Part shown: piece after piece, positions 25,575 to 34,325 of the stretch
Position numbering within the stretch: the stretch's first letter is position 1
Layout of the letters: each line of letters begins with the position of its first letter
From: Anaerotruncus sp. MC2020
Lineage (GTDB): Bacteria > Bacillota > Clostridia > Oscillospirales > Ruminococcaceae
Length of the DNA: 64,000 nucleotides
Assembly: GCA_000701945.1 (NCBI GenBank)
Contig: KL370840.1
Coordinates: forward strand, 958,709 to 1,022,708
Direction: 5' to 3'
Notes under the pieces: generated by a model
Told to the model about the DNA's origin: nothing
Database searches by the model: none
The model's input: only the letters and a program-made list of their open reading frames with translations
Made by a program: the position numbers and the translations under genes

Positions 25575-26882
25575 TTATTCAGCCTTCTCCTCTGCGGGAG
25601 CGGAATTGTCAACTACTGCGTTCTCCTTTACGAGGTCAACAGCCTTCTGAACCTTCATGTCAGCTGTGTAATCGCCGAGAGGAATGAATCTCTTTATTGT
25701 CTCAACGTCAACGTTGTTAGCAGCAGCGATCTCGGAGAGACCGTTGTTGATCTCCTCCTCGGAAACCTCGAGACCCTCGAGCTCTGCGATCTTCTCGAGT
25801 GCAAGACGGAGCTTTACCTCGCTCTCTGCTCTCTCACGGTATGTGTCTCTGAGGGAATCCTCGTCCATACCTGTGTACTGGCAGTACATCTTGAGGTTCA
25901 TGCCCTGCTGCTGGAGCTGCTGGTCGAAGGAGCGAACAAGAGAATCGATTCTCTGCTCGTACATACAATTCGGGATAGGAGCGTCAACCTTAGCGATGAG
26001 CGCATTGAGAACAGCGTTCTCGAATGCTGAGTCAGCCTGTGAAACAGCAGCCTCTTCGAGCTTTGTCTTGATGTCAGCTCTGTACTCGTCAACTGTATCG
26101 AACTCTGTAGCATCCTTGATGAGGTCGTCGTTGATCTCGGGGAGCTCCTCATAGCTGATAGCCTTGACCTTAGTCTTGAAGGTAGCCTCCTTGCCTGCGT
26201 AGTCAGCCATGTGGTAGTCCTCGGGGAATGTTACGACTACGTCGAACTCGTCGCCTATGTTATGACCAACTATCTGATCCTCGAAGCCGGGGATGAACTG
26301 ACCGCTGCCGAGCTTGAGCGGGTGATCCTCGCCCTTGCCGCCCTCGAAGGGCTCGTCGCCGAAGAAGCCCTCGAAGTCGATAACGACCTCGTCGTCCATC
26401 TGAGCAGGTCTGTCCTCAACGGAAACTATACGAGCGTTCTTCTTTCTGATCATCTCGATCTGCTTGTCGATATCCTCATCGGTTATAGCCTTGACTTCCT
26501 TGGGAGCCTTTATTCCCTTGTAGTCAGAAATTTCGATCTCGGGCTTTGTTACGCAAACGACCTTGAGCTCAACGCCGTTCTCCTTGTCGATAGATGTAAC
26601 CTCAACGTTGGGTCTGTCAACGAGAACGAGGTTAGTCTCGGCAACTGCCGCGTCTATCTCGGGTCCGAGGAGGTTGTTGATAGCGCCCTCGTAGAATGCG
26701 CCCTCACCGTACTCCTTCTCAACGAGCTTTCTGGGAGCCTTGCCCTTTCTGAAGCCCTTTATCTGGATATTCTTTCTCTGACGCTGGAACTCCTGCTCAA
26801 CTGCGTTCTCAAAGGTAGCAGCGTCAACTGTGATTACCAGCTCGGTAGTGTTTACATCTGTCTTGTTTGATGATTTTAACAT
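25575..26882 (-). CDS. tig: Trigger factor
   Basis: 435 residues. The ribosome-binding domain has FRKGKAPRKLVEKEYG (the GFRxGKxP signature), followed by an FKBP-type peptidyl-prolyl isomerase domain (VIDFEGFFGDEPFEGG, LGSGQFIPGFEDQIVG) and the helical C-terminal chaperone arms. It binds nascent chains at the ribosome exit. First gene of the tig-clpP-clpX unit, with an extended -10 promoter about 65 nt upstream. Confidence 0.97.
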   Translation of the reverse strand: MLKSSNKTDVNTTELVITVDAATFENAVEQEFQRQRKNIQIKGFRKGKAPRKLVEKEYGEGAFYEGAINNLLGPEIDAAVAETNLVLVDRPNVEVTSIDKENGVELKVVCVTKPEIEISDYKGIKAPKEVKAITDEDIDKQIEMIRKKNARIVSVEDRPAQMDDEVVIDFEGFFGDEPFEGGKGEDHPLKLGSGQFIPGFEDQIVGHNIGDEFDVVVTFPEDYHMADYAGKEATFKTKVKAISYEELPEINDDLIKDATEFDTVDEYRADIKTKLEEAAVSQADSAFENAVLNALIAKVDAPIPNCMYEQRIDSLVRSFDQQLQQQGMNLKMYCQYTGMDEDSLRDTYRERAESEVKLRLALEKIAELEGLEVSEEEINNGLSEIAAANNVDVETIKRFIPLGDYTADMKVQKAVDLVKENAVVDNSAPAEEKAE

Positions 26883-26946
26883 ATTAGTCCTCCATGATAT
26901 GATTTAAACTGATGACCAGTGGGTACATCTATAACAATACTGGAAT

Positions 26947-26955
26947 ATTATACCA
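26947..26955 (-). promoter_or_regulatory. tig promoter, extended -10
   Basis: The minus strand reads TGGTATAAT. No clear -35 is seen 17 nt upstream. Confidence 0.55.
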
Positions 26956-27008
26956 CATTCAAGAATAATTTTCCACTGTATTTTTCAGCTTCTACGAATC
27001 GGACAATC

Positions 27009-27710
27009 CTACATCACTTTCTCGGGCATAAACTGTATATAATCCCCTGCTATCAGGTGAAAATCTATGTCGTCGTAGGTGTTCGTCACGCAGAGAGCGT
27101 GTGCCGAGCGCCCGTGGATGTGTCCGTAGTAGCACGCCTTTATCTTGTAGCGGTAGAGCACCTCGAGTATGTCATAGTTGAAATTCGAGGCGAATATCGG
27201 CGGGTAGTGCATGAAGACGATAGGCTCGAGCCCCACCTTGACCGCGGACTGTATCGACGTCTCGAGGCGCTGTACCTCGCGCTTCAGGACTTTTTCGTCC
27301 TGCTCGTCCTTGCCGCCGTCCGTGCCGTTGACCCAGCCGCGCGTGCCGCATATCCCGTAGCCGTTGTATTCATAGTGGTTGTTATGGAGGATATTCAGCG
27401 TATCGAAGCCGTTCTCCGCGAAGAAGCCCTCCATTTTCTTCATCGTCACCCACCAGTAGTCGTGGTTGCCTTTCAGGATTATCTTGCGCCCCGGGAGCCC
27501 GTTGATGAAGCGGAAATCGGGTTCTGCCTGCTGGAGGCTCATGCCCCACGATATATCTCCCGCGAGCACGACCGTATCCTCGGGCTTTACCGTCTCGCGC
27601 CAGTTCTTCTCTATGCGCTCCTGATAGTTGTCCCAACCCGCAAATACCGCCATGGTCTTGGACGGGTCACTGAAGCAGAGGTGGAGGTCGCCGATGACGT
27701 AAAGGCTCAT
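27009..27710 (-). CDS. Calcineurin-like metallophosphoesterase
   Basis: 233 residues, cytosolic. Metal-binding motifs appear in order: IGDLHL, LAGDISWGM, LKGNHDYWW, MHYPPIF and GHIHGRS, the complete dimetal set. The substrate is unknown; short proteins of this type include nucleotide and phosphodiester hydrolases. The start codon overlaps the threonine synthase stop (TAATG), so the two are co-translated, but a functional link is not evident. Confidence 0.9.
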   Translation of the reverse strand: MSLYVIGDLHLCFSDPSKTMAVFAGWDNYQERIEKNWRETVKPEDTVVLAGDISWGMSLQQAEPDFRFINGLPGRKIILKGNHDYWWVTMKKMEGFFAENGFDTLNILHNNHYEYNGYGICGTRGWVNGTDGGKDEQDEKVLKREVQRLETSIQSAVKVGLEPIVFMHYPPIFASNFNYDILEVLYRYKIKACYYGHIHGRSAHALCVTNTYDDIDFHLIAGDYIQFMPEKVM

Positions 27711-29203
27711 TATATGCCGAGTTTGCCGAGCACGTACTGCTTCTGCTCAGCCTTGTCAATGACGTCGGAGAAGCGCTCCGGCTTGTTCTTGAGGTCAGCA
27801 AGAGCCGCGGGCACGGGGATGTCGGAGAGCTCCGCGATGCGGTCTACCTTGGCATACTCGTCTATGTCGGACGCCTTGCCCTCGAGTGCTTCGAGCACTG
27901 CCGCGCTGAACTTGTAGGGGCTCGCTGTGGAGGCGATGACTGTCTTTGTCGCGTCGCCCGTAGCCGCCTTGTAGTCGTTGTAAACCTTCACTGCAACAGC
28001 CGTGTGAGTGTCGCAGGTGTAGGAGTATTTCTCGTAAATCTCGTGGATAGTAGCCTTTGTCTGCTCGTCGTCGCAGAAGCCGCCGTAGAACTCGTCCGCG
28101 AGCTGAGCCTTGACAGCGTCGTTTACCTCATACTTGCCCTCGGAGGCGAGCTTACCGAACCACTCGCTGATGAGCTTGTCGTCCCTGCCCGTCATGAGGT
28201 AGAGCAGACGCTCGAGGTTGCTCGAGATGAGGATATCCATTGAGGGCGATACAGTCGCGTAGAACTTGCGGTTTCTGTCGTAAACGCCCGTGTTGATGAA
28301 GTCGGTGAGGACGTTGTTGATGTTCGACGCGCATATGAGCTTGTTTACGGGTATGCCCATGTGCTTTGCGTAGTACGCCGCGAGGATATTGCCGAAGTTG
28401 CCCGTGGGAACTACAATGTTTATCTTGTCGCCGAGCTCTATCTCGCCGTCCTTGACGAGCTCCGCGTACGCTGATACGTAGTATACGACCTGAGGAACGA
28501 GCCGTCCCCAGTTGATGGAGTTGGCGGAGGAGAACATCTTGCCGTTTTCCTCAAGCTTTGCCTTGACTTCGTCGTCCGTGAATATTGCCTTGACGCCGTT
28601 CTGGCAGTCGTCGAAGTTGCCCTTTATCGCGCATACGCCGACGTTAGAGCCCTCCTGCGTCTTCATCTGACGCTTCTGCATGGGGCTGACGCCGTCCTCG
28701 GGGTAGAATACGAGGATAGATGTGCCCTCGACGTCCTTGAAGCCTTCAAGTGCCGCCTTGCCCGTGTCGCCCGAGGTCGCAACGAGTATGACTATCTTCT
28801 TGTCGAGCTTTATCTTCTTTGCAGAAGTTGTCAGGAAGTAGGGCAGTATCTGGAGTGCCATGTCCTTGAACGCGCACGTCGGACCGTGCCACAGCTCGAG
28901 CATATATGTGCCGTCGAAGAGATGCGCCATTTCAGCGATGCTCTCGGTCTCGAAGTTCTTGGTGCTGTAGGCGTTGTCGGTGCAGTAGCGTATCTCAGCC
29001 TCTGTGAAGTCGGTGAGGTACTTTGCGAAGACATAAGCGGCTCTGTCGGCGTAATTCATCTCGCCGAGAGCCTTTATCTCGTCGTTTGTGAGCGCAGGAA
29101 TGCTCTCGGGGACGAAGAGTCCGCCCTCCGCAGATATACCCTGCGTGATAGCCTCCGCGCTGCTGACCTTTACGCTGCTGTTTCTTGTGCTGTTGTAAAA
29201 CAT
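27710..29203 (-). CDS. thrC: Threonine synthase
   Basis: 497 residues, a PLP fold-type II enzyme making threonine from O-phosphohomoserine. The PLP lysine lies in GPTCAFKDMALQILP. The phosphate-binding region ATSGDTGKAALEGF and VPTGNFGNILAAYYAK are diagnostic of the long ThrC form. AAAAGGGTGA precedes the ATG. No leader peptide, T-box or other attenuator is evident in the 145-nt upstream gap, which instead holds a TGTAGGG palindrome pair. Confidence 0.96.
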   Translation of the reverse strand: MFYNSTRNSSVKVSSAEAITQGISAEGGLFVPESIPALTNDEIKALGEMNYADRAAYVFAKYLTDFTEAEIRYCTDNAYSTKNFETESIAEMAHLFDGTYMLELWHGPTCAFKDMALQILPYFLTTSAKKIKLDKKIVILVATSGDTGKAALEGFKDVEGTSILVFYPEDGVSPMQKRQMKTQEGSNVGVCAIKGNFDDCQNGVKAIFTDDEVKAKLEENGKMFSSANSINWGRLVPQVVYYVSAYAELVKDGEIELGDKINIVVPTGNFGNILAAYYAKHMGIPVNKLICASNINNVLTDFINTGVYDRNRKFYATVSPSMDILISSNLERLLYLMTGRDDKLISEWFGKLASEGKYEVNDAVKAQLADEFYGGFCDDEQTKATIHEIYEKYSYTCDTHTAVAVKVYNDYKAATGDATKTVIASTASPYKFSAAVLEALEGKASDIDEYAKVDRIAELSDIPVPAALADLKNKPERFSDVIDKAEQKQYVLGKLGI

Positions 29204-29263
29204 AGGATCACCCTTTTATTATATTTTGCCGTGTAAAATCGGCGTTTTTTAACAATTTGATTT

Positions 29264-29341
29264 TGTAGGGGCGCATTCCTTGCGCCCGTGCCGCCTTGAC
29301 TTAAATTCTGATATGCGGGCGCTCGGAAAGCGCCCCTGCAA
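29264..29341. repeat. TGTAGGG palindrome pair
   Basis: Left hairpin TGTAGGGGCGCATTCC.. to GCGCCC (29264-29287) and a facing right hairpin ending GCGCCCCTGCA (29317-29340), about 29 nt apart. It lies between yraN and thrC, which point the same way. Confidence 0.8.
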
Positions 29342-29348
29342 CTAGATA

Positions 29349-29726
29349 TCAGAAAAACACATCATACCCCGTCGTATCATAGGCGTTTTCGAGGTAGTCG
29401 ACCTCCGACGCGCCGCCGTCCTCGAGCGTGACCTGTGCCGTGTCGAAGCGCGGCTGCAATATGCTCGGATTCCGCCGCAGATACTCCGCCGCCGCGCGTA
29501 TCACAAGCCCCTGCTTGCGCCTGTTCACAGCCTCAAAGCCGCTCACCATGCTGCCGCGTCTGCGAGCCTTGACCTCCACGAACACTATGTAGTCGCCGTT
29601 TTCGGCGATGATGTCTATCTCTCCGCCTTTTATGCGGAAATTCCGCGATATGACGCTGTATCCGCGCTCCGTGAGGTATGCGCACACGCGCTCCTCGCCG
29701 AGCCGTCCCGCCTCGGTCTTAGTCAT
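29349..29726 (-). CDS. UPF0102 (YraN) family protein
   Basis: 125 residues with the endonuclease-like fold of UPF0102: GRLGEERVCAYL at the N-terminus, then GEIDIIAENGDYIVFVEVKAR, which carries the D and ExK residues of the PD-(D/E)XK core. ATG at 29726 overlaps the rnhB stop. In vivo function is unclear; it is widely encoded after rnhB, as here. Confidence 0.92.
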   Translation of the reverse strand: MTKTEAGRLGEERVCAYLTERGYSVISRNFRIKGGEIDIIAENGDYIVFVEVKARRRGSMVSGFEAVNRRKQGLVIRAAAEYLRRNPSILQPRFDTAQVTLEDGGASEVDYLENAYDTTGYDVFF

Positions 29727-30348
29727 TGCTCTCACCGAGTATCTTTTTCAGGAACGTCCTGCGGTGCACCTCGCTCGGACCGTATTTCCGCAGCATTTCG
29801 CAGTGCAGAGCCGTTCCGTAGCCCTTGTGCTGCTCAAAGCAGTATTCGGGGTACTTCTCCGCTATCTCGCGCATATAGCGGTCACGCGAGACCTTCGCGA
29901 GCACCGACGCCGCCGCTATCGAAGCGGAGGTCGCGTCGCCCTTTATCACGCACCGCGCGGGACAACCGAGCGCGGGCAGCCTGTTGCCGTCCACAAGCGC
30001 TAAATCGGGCTTTATGCCCAGTCCCTCGACCGCGCGCTTCATCGCAAGCATGGTCGCGTTCAGTATGTTCAGCCTGTCTATCTCCTCGACTGAGGCGGTC
30101 GCCACGCAATACGCCCGCGCCCTCGCGATGACCTCGTCGTAGAGCTTCTCGCGGCGTGATTCCGATATCTTCTTGCTGTCGTTGAGGTAGTCGATGAGCG
30201 TCTCGTCGTCGAGCACTGCCGCCGCCGCGTACACATCTCCCGCGAGAGGTCCGCGCCCTGCCTCGTCGACACCGCATATTATCGGGAACTCCCTGCGGAG
30301 CTCGCTGTCGTAGTCGAAGAGCTCCTTGTGGAGGATTATCCTTGCCAT
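29719..30348 (-). CDS. rnhB: Ribonuclease HII
   Basis: 209 residues. The catalytic DEAGRGPLAGDVYAAA motif is near residue 27, with a second Asp in LALVDGNRLPAL and later AKVSRDRYM. It removes RNA from RNA-DNA hybrids and single ribonucleotides. AAAGGAG precedes the ATG and overlaps the end of rbgA. Same transcript as lepB-lepB-rbgA-rnhB-yraN. Confidence 0.96.
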   Translation of the reverse strand: MARIILHKELFDYDSELRREFPIICGVDEAGRGPLAGDVYAAAAVLDDETLIDYLNDSKKISESRREKLYDEVIARARAYCVATASVEEIDRLNILNATMLAMKRAVEGLGIKPDLALVDGNRLPALGCPARCVIKGDATSASIAAASVLAKVSRDRYMREIAEKYPEYCFEQHKGYGTALHCEMLRKYGPSEVHRRTFLKKILGESND

Positions 30349-30350
30349 AG

Positions 30351-31229
30351 TTACTCCTTTGTCGGCGGGAGCTCGAGCGTTATGCGTCCGAGCTTGCCGC
30401 TCCTGAACTCGTCGAGCACCGTTATTGCGGCTCTCTCGGTGTTTATCTCGCCGCCCGAGACGACCATTCCGCGCTTTCTGCCGACCTTTTCGAGCAGTGC
30501 AAGTCCGTCATCCTCAGCGCTGAGCTCTATCTTATAGCGCTCGGTCAGCGACTGCGGGTAGGTCTCCGCGAGGTAGCTCAGGAGCTTCATCGCGAGCGTT
30601 TCGATGTCGAGTATGTCGTCGCTGATAGCACCCGTGAATGCGAGCCTTATCGCCGCGGACTGGTCCTCGAACTTAGGCCACAGTACGCCGGGCATATCGA
30701 GGAGCTCGGTGTTGTCCTGAAGCTTCACCCACTGCTTTGTGCGGGTCACGCCCGGTCTGTCCTCGACCTTTGCGCGCTTGCCTCCAGCGAGCCTGTTTAT
30801 CAGCGAGCTCTTGCCGACATTCGGGATACCGAGTATCATCATGCGTATCGGAGCTCCGCCCATGCCGCTTCTCTCGCGCTTCTCCATGAGCTCGCGCAGA
30901 ACGGTCGCTTTCAGCGTAGGCATGAGCTTGTTCAGACCCTTGCCCGACTTGCAGTCCACCGCAAGAGCCGTCACGTTTTCACTTTTTAAGTAATTGACCC
31001 ACGCAGACGTCGCGTCGGCGTCGGCGAGGTCGCATTTATTCAGCAGTACGATACGCGGCTTCTTCCCCGTGAGACCGTCTATCTCGGGATTGCGGCTGCT
31101 CAGCGGCGCGCGCGCGTCTATGAGCTCCGCGACCGCGTCCACGAGCTTGAGGTTGGCGCTGATAGCCCTCCTCGTCTTCGCCATATGCCCCGGGAACCAC
31201 TGTATCGTTTTTATATCGTTGTTTTCCAC
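30351..31229 (-). CDS. rbgA: Ribosome biogenesis GTPase RbgA (YlqF)
   Basis: 292 residues with circularly permuted GTPase motifs: G4 LNKCDLAD comes before G1 GIPNVGKSSLINRL and G3 DMPGVLWP. The N-terminus IQWFPGHMAKTRR is typical of YlqF/RbgA. It acts in late 50S subunit assembly. It sits between signal peptidase and rnhB, the usual Firmicute order. Confidence 0.96.
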   Translation of the reverse strand: MENNDIKTIQWFPGHMAKTRRAISANLKLVDAVAELIDARAPLSSRNPEIDGLTGKKPRIVLLNKCDLADADATSAWVNYLKSENVTALAVDCKSGKGLNKLMPTLKATVLRELMEKRERSGMGGAPIRMMILGIPNVGKSSLINRLAGGKRAKVEDRPGVTRTKQWVKLQDNTELLDMPGVLWPKFEDQSAAIRLAFTGAISDDILDIETLAMKLLSYLAETYPQSLTERYKIELSAEDDGLALLEKVGRKRGMVVSGGEINTERAAITVLDEFRSGKLGRITLELPPTKE

Positions 31230-31247
31230 TGTTATCTCCTTTTGCTG

Positions 31248-31850
31248 TCAGACCGTGCCGAAGCTCGAAAACGGGTAGAATCTCAGCACCACCCTGCCTA
31301 TCACGCTTTTTTCGGACACAAATCCTATCTCCGACGAGCGGCTGTCCTTCGAGACTGAGCGGTGGTCGCCCATGACGAAGTAATAGCCCTCGGGCACGGT
31401 TATCGGGTACTGTCCCGTGAAGGCTCCGCCGTCGGCGTGTGTGAGTCCGAGGCGGACGTAGTCCTCGCGGAGCTTCTCGCCGTCCACATAAACTATGCCC
31501 TTGGTGAAGTCAATATCGACGGTCTGACCGCCGTGCGCTATGACGCGCTTGACGATGATGTCGCCGACTCCCTCGCCCCTCGTGACAGAGCCGTCCTCAG
31601 CAAGGGTATAGCTGCTGTCAGCACTGATTAGGACGATATCGCCGTTTTCGGGCGACTTGTCGAGCAGGCTCACTATAACCTTATCGTTCGGCATGAGGGT
31701 ATTCTCCATAGAGCCGCCCTTTACGGAGGCTATGCGGAAGATGTAGGTGAACACGAGCGTCACTACGAATAAAGTTATGACAAGGGTCTCTGCGATGTCG
31801 GCAATGCCGCTGCGCGGAGACCTTTTGCTGCTGTCAGAGACCTCAGCCAT
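31248..31850 (-). CDS. lepB: Signal peptidase I (second copy)
   Basis: 200 residues with one N-terminal membrane helix (TLVITLFVVTLVFTYIF). The catalytic Ser is in KGGSMENTL, the Lys in IIVKRVIAHGG, and box E is MGDHRSVSKDSR. It cleaves signal peptides at the outer membrane face. It overlaps the first copy by 8 nt. Two adjacent, divergent copies may have different substrate sets, as in Bacillus. Confidence 0.94.
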   Translation of the reverse strand: MAEVSDSSKRSPRSGIADIAETLVITLFVVTLVFTYIFRIASVKGGSMENTLMPNDKVIVSLLDKSPENGDIVLISADSSYTLAEDGSVTRGEGVGDIIVKRVIAHGGQTVDIDFTKGIVYVDGEKLREDYVRLGLTHADGGAFTGQYPITVPEGYYFVMGDHRSVSKDSRSSEIGFVSEKSVIGRVVLRFYPFSSFGTV

Positions 31851-32541
31851 TCTCGGGTCCCTTCCATGAATCTGTCAGTATGTCGAAATCCTTCAGCGGC
31901 GAGTATCTCACGAGAGCCTTGCCGTATATCTGGTCCTTCTTTACGAGACCGACGCTTCTTGCGCGGCTGTCGGTCGAGTGGTTGCGGTTGTCGCCCATTA
32001 CGAAGAAATAGCCCTCGGGAACGGTTATCGGGTACTGGTCGCTGAACGCGCCGTAGCCGAGGTCAGCCGTAGTAGCATCGGTATTGATGTAGGGCTCGTT
32101 GAGCACCTTATCGTCCACGATGACCTTGCCGTCCCTGATGTCAATGGTCTGACCGCCCGTAGCGATAACACGCTTGATTATGCACTCGCCTATCGCGTTC
32201 GAGCCCGCGCCCTCGGGGATATAGGGATTGCCGTTATCGTCGAGGAGGTAGTTGACGTCCTTGTTTATGACGAGGATATCGCCGTAGTCAACGTCGAAGA
32301 ACACGGTCGACATGAATATCTTGTCGGTGTTTCCGAGCGACGGGTCGTAGTCCTTGTTTAGGGTGGGCACCATTGAATGTCCCACTATATTTACAGGGTG
32401 GAGGACATACGTGAAGACGAGCACTATGATGAACACCGTCACGAGCGTAGACTCGATTATCTCGACGATATCCGTGAGTATATTCGTCTTCTTTGCAGCC
32501 TCTCCCTGCTGATTCTCTATCTTTTCGTTATTGTTTTCCAT
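31843..32541 (-). CDS. lepB: Signal peptidase I (first copy)
   Basis: 232 residues. After a charged N-terminus come one membrane helix (TLVTVFIIVLVFTYVL), the Ser motif VGHSMVPTL, the Lys motif CIIKRVIATGG and MGDNRNHSTDSR. It has about 25 extra residues near HSMVPTLNKDYDPSLGNTDK compared with the second copy. GAGG precedes the ATG. The rplS terminator lies just upstream, so a fresh promoter in 32542-32580 is expected but none is obvious. Confidence 0.94.
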   Translation of the reverse strand: MENNNEKIENQQGEAAKKTNILTDIVEIIESTLVTVFIIVLVFTYVLHPVNIVGHSMVPTLNKDYDPSLGNTDKIFMSTVFFDVDYGDILVINKDVNYLLDDNGNPYIPEGAGSNAIGECIIKRVIATGGQTIDIRDGKVIVDDKVLNEPYINTDATTADLGYGAFSDQYPITVPEGYFFVMGDNRNHSTDSRARSVGLVKKDQIYGKALVRYSPLKDFDILTDSWKGPENG

Positions 32542-32580
32542 AACGTGACCTCGCAGAAAAAAGAAATATGTAGCAAAAAA

Positions 32581-32595
32581 GGGACTTCACGTCCC
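32581..32595 (-). terminator. rplS terminator
   Basis: GGGAC and GTCCC with a 5-nt loop; on the minus strand a TTTTTT run follows at once (32575-32580). A second GC-rich hairpin, CTGCCG..CGGCAG, lies near 32634-32656, just after the rplS stop. Confidence 0.75.
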
Positions 32596-32673
32596 CTGTG
32601 TCCCCCGCGTTCCACTGGGGATAAGTCCAAACCTGCCGACGGATGCCGCCGGCAGATCTGGTCTGCACCGCTC

Positions 32674-33021
32674 TTAGCGGATCTGCTCCTTGACCTTTGC
32701 AGCCTTACCAACTCTGTCTCTGAGGTAGTAGAGCTTAGCTCTGCGGACCTTACCGCTTCTTACGATCTCAACCTTGTTTACAACAGGTGAGTGGAGAGGG
32801 AAAACTCTCTCGATACCGCAGCCGTGAGCAACACGTCTAACAGTGAAGGTCTCGCTGATGCCGCCGTGCTTCTTGGCGATAACAGTACCCTCAAAAACCT
32901 GTATACGGCTCTTGTCGCCTTCCTTGATCATTACGTGAACCTTTACGGTGTCACCGATGTTGAAGGCAGGAACATTTTCCTTCTTCATGCTTGATTCGCT
33001 GATAAGTTTGAGTGCATCCAT
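32674..33021 (-). CDS. rplS: Ribosomal protein L19
   Basis: 115 residues, the standard bL19 length. [43 protein letters not shown] and [22 protein letters not shown] segments are diagnostic. It binds 23S rRNA at the subunit interface. AGGAGG precedes the ATG. The mRNA has a leader of about 220 nt with six successive hairpins, consistent with autoregulation. Confidence 0.97.
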   Translation of the reverse strand: MDALKLISESSMKKENVPAFNIGDTVKVHVMIKEGDKSRIQVFEGTVIAKKHGGISETFTVRRVAHGCGIERVFPLHSPVVNKVEIVRSGKVRRAKLYYLRDRVGKAAKVKEQIR

Positions 33022-33112
33022 TTTAAAATCCTCCTAAAATTTCCGAACATTCATACCCGTTCCGCGCAATGAGTTCAGCATACAACACTGCACGGGAATA
33101 ATCAATAATAAG

Positions 33113-33229
33113 GTGTGGAAAGCCACACAGGTCACTGACGTGACCCTCTGCATAAGCAGGTATCGGGCAGCGGACTATCCGATTTAATGTCTTTCGGCAT
33201 TAACCCTCGACCGTATGTGAGATATACGG
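33113..33229 (-). ncRNA. Six-hairpin leader of rplS mRNA
   Basis: Perfect stems in order on the minus strand: 33229-33211 (CCGTAT, 6 bp), 33203-33184 (TTAATG, 6 bp), 33183-33162 (ATCGG, 5 bp), 33159-33148 (CTGC, 4 bp, extendable), 33145-33130 (GGTCAC, 6 bp) and 33128-33113 (GTGTGG, 6 bp). It starts about 15 nt after the predicted transcription start. An L19 leader is known in Firmicutes; whether this is that motif or a different one cannot be decided by eye. Confidence 0.6.
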
Positions 33230-33251
33230 ACGGAATTTCAAATGCTTTTAT

Positions 33252-33280
33252 ATCATACCACACTTTGGCATAAAATGCAA
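33252..33280 (-). promoter_or_regulatory. rplS promoter
   Basis: Minus strand: -35 TTGCAT (33280-33275), 17-nt spacer, -10 TATGAT (33257-33252). Confidence 0.75.
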
Positions 33281-33322
33281 GCGATTTTTCAAAAAAACAT
33301 ATTTAATTTATTGTTCTCCCGC

Positions 33323-33393
33323 TGTAGGGGCGAGTTCCGCTCGCCCGCATCTTGCGGTCAAACACAGTCGGGCGCACGGAATGCGCCCCTACA
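33323..33393. repeat. TGTAGGG palindrome pair
   Basis: Left hairpin TGTAGGGGCGAGTTCCGC.. (33323-33346) and facing right hairpin GCACGGAATGCGCCCCTACA (33369-33393). The right end supplies the TAG stop codon of the methyltransferase gene. Confidence 0.85.
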
Positions 33394-34186
33394 GGCTATT
33401 TTTCCGCAGCACAGCCATTGCCGCGTGGTGGAGGATATCGAACTCCACGGAAGCCGATTTTTCCAGCATTTCCATGTGCTCGCGCTCCCAAGCGGCTATC
33501 TCGTCGGGAGCAAGTGAGGCTCCCACACCGCGGCAAGCCTTCATTCTGCCGTTCCAGCTCTCGCGCGTGAACCGCACGGGGAGGTCGTAGTCCTCGGCCG
33601 CCTCGATATCGAAGAATTTCTTCGCAATTTCGGGGATAAAGACGGGCGAGCGCTTATATCCTCCTCCCGTCCACTTGGGGTTGAATCTCAGCACGAGCTC
33701 CTCGCTCGCGCGGGCGAGGGCATCGTCCTCGGGCACCCATGCCATAAACAGGATAACGAGCCTGCCGCCGTCCTTGAGCAGGCGCGCGAGCTTCGGTATC
33801 ACGACGTCGTAGTCGAAGTAGAAGAAGCACTGGCAAGCTGTGATGACGTCGAAGCTGCCGTCGGGGAAGTCGAGCTCCTCCGCCGAGGATACGACGAATT
33901 CGATGTTCATTCCCGCGTCCCTCGCGAGAATGCGCGCCTGCTCTATCTGGTTCGCGGAGATGTCGGAGCCGACCCAATCCGCGCCGTAGCGGTACATATT
34001 GCGCGGCACTACGCCTGTACCCGTGCCGAGGTCGAGCACGCGCTGTCCGCGGACGCAAAGTCCGTGCTCTGCGACTTTATCAAAGAAAACAGTCGGGTAA
34101 ATATCGCGGTATTTAGCGTAGTCGGACGAGGTGCGTCCCCAGTCGAAGCCCTTTCCGCCGTCGATGTCTTTGCTGAATATGTCCAT
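33389..34186 (-). CDS. Class I SAM-dependent methyltransferase
   Basis: 265 residues. SAM-binding motif I is VLDLGTGTGVVPRNM, with acidic loop VGSDISANQIEQA and motif FDVITACQCFFYFD after it. FDWGRTSSDYAKYRDIYP at the N-terminus resembles the UbiE/COQ5-like group of unknown substrate. No operon partner: the genes on both sides are separated by repeat elements. The stop codon TAG lies inside a TGTAGGG palindrome, so this element may have set the present C-terminus. Confidence 0.88.
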   Translation of the reverse strand: MDIFSKDIDGGKGFDWGRTSSDYAKYRDIYPTVFFDKVAEHGLCVRGQRVLDLGTGTGVVPRNMYRYGADWVGSDISANQIEQARILARDAGMNIEFVVSSAEELDFPDGSFDVITACQCFFYFDYDVVIPKLARLLKDGGRLVILFMAWVPEDDALARASEELVLRFNPKWTGGGYKRSPVFIPEIAKKFFDIEAAEDYDLPVRFTRESWNGRMKACRGVGASLAPDEIAAWEREHMEMLEKSASVEFDILHHAAMAVLRKNSL

Positions 34187-34212
34187 TTATACCTGCTCCT
34201 TTCAACGTTAAA

Positions 34213-34284
34213 CTGTAGGGGCGAGTTCCGCTCGCCCGAAAGCTAAATCCTTGTCAAGACGGGCGCACGGAATGCGCCCCTACA
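34213..34284. repeat. TGTAGGG palindrome pair
   Basis: Left hairpin 34213-34238 (TGTAGGGGCGAGTTCCGC..) and facing right hairpin 34260-34284 (..GCGCCCCTACA). Nearly identical to the pair at 33323. Confidence 0.85.
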
Positions 34285-34300
34285 ATAACTTCGTACCGCA

Positions 34301-34325
34301 CGGGCGGATAATATCCGCCCCTACT
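34301..34325. repeat. TGTAGGG-type palindrome, single
   Basis: GGGCGGATAATATCCGCCCC followed by TAC. On the minus strand its GTAGGGG contains the TAG stop codon of the DUF2344 gene. Confidence 0.75.

Noticed and set aside
29204..29348. Attenuator or T-box before thrC
   Set aside because: The gap holds only a palindrome pair; no T-box core, leader peptide or anti-terminator is visible.
33242..33517. Plus-strand small gene over the rplS promoter and repeat pair
   Set aside because: Its sequence is the promoter, a palindrome pair and the antisense end of the methyltransferase.
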